A stretch of 64,000 nucleotides of DNA from Methylocystis suflitae (GTDB lineage: Bacteria; Pseudomonadota; Alphaproteobacteria; Rhizobiales; Beijerinckiaceae), in contig NZ_JAMRYX010000041.1 of assembly GCF_024448135.1 (NCBI RefSeq), positions 17,422-81,421 of the forward strand, read 5' to 3'. The first letter of the stretch is position 1. The number at the start of each line of letters is the position of its first letter. The translations under genes and the position numbers were made by a program. The notes under the pieces are model-generated. The model had not been told where the DNA came from, ran no database searches, and worked only from the letters and a program-made list of their open reading frames with translations. This document shows positions 63,743-64,000 of the stretch, in pieces.

Positions 63743-64000
63743 CGAACGATCTTTCATAGAAATTTCAGTTACTTATAGAATGCCCTTCTGCGATGCGGCG
63801 CGACATTTCACTACGAAACCGCTACCACATTCGCGCAATATCGACAGATAGGCGCAAGACCGCGCGTTCATCATATTACCTGCCACGAATACAACTGGAT
63901 CGCGCAAAGGACGCGTTCGTGCTGGCGCCCACGAACGGGTCAGATTGAGGCGATGAAAGTGCGCTCATCCAGGCTCTGCGCCGCGGCGGCGCGCGGGAAG

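Overview
The window looks like chromosomal DNA of a high-GC alphaproteobacterium of the order Hyphomicrobiales, most likely a methylotroph or type II methanotroph of the Methylocystis/Methylosinus/Beijerinckiaceae kind. This is an inference from content: a rhizobial-type hup/hyp uptake hydrogenase locus, a lanthanide-type PQQ alcohol dehydrogenase with its cytochrome and MxaJ-like partner, a gcrA-argD-argF-hslO block, and a pst-pho block with phoR upstream. No phylogenetic marker was compared computationally.

Layout. (1) 1-9463: accessory region with TPR proteins, a LuxR-type regulator, a run of small secreted proteins (one interrupted by an in-frame amber codon), a PhnA-like protein, an NDUFA9-like epimerase and an HWE histidine kinase. 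(2) 9818-29371: a complete [NiFe] hydrogenase locus, all on the + strand. A -24/-12 (sigma-54) promoter precedes the maturation and regulation genes hupGHIJK-hypABFCDE-hoxA-hupT-hupUV. A second -24/-12 promoter precedes the structural genes hupSLCD-(short hupE-like)-hupF. HupUV would sense H2, HupT would relay the signal, and HoxA would act at both promoters. (3) 29611-32111: an ECF sigma factor with a zinc-finger anti-sigma-like partner, then a truncated haemoglobin with a ferredoxin-type reductase. (4) 32146-33153: RES/Xre toxin-antitoxin and an antitoxin remnant. (5) 33331-41728: PQQ dehydrogenase, MxaJ-like protein and cytochrome c, divergent from a caa3-type oxidase (coxB, fused coxA-coxC, small membrane protein, ctaG). 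(6) 41729-45506: an AT-richer orphan AAA ATPase, small membrane-protein genes or fragments, a strong terminator and an O-antigen-ligase-like protein. (7) 45921-53552: UPF0104-like membrane protein, phoR, a Pho box, pstSCAB, phoU and phoB. (8) 53571-62355: gcrA, argD, argF, hslO, FAH-family hydrolase, PLP decarboxylase, CorA/ZntB-like transporter and prfB with a programmed +1 frameshift. (9) 62362-64000: VapBC, tRNA-Ser(CGA), tRNA-Met(CAU) and about 260 bases with no gene I can support.

Together the central genes describe H2 uptake, alcohol oxidation, terminal oxidation and phosphate acquisition, each with local regulators. Most third positions are G or C, so many long antisense frames are open by chance and were left out. 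No CRISPR array, rRNA, phage or complete insertion sequence was seen.
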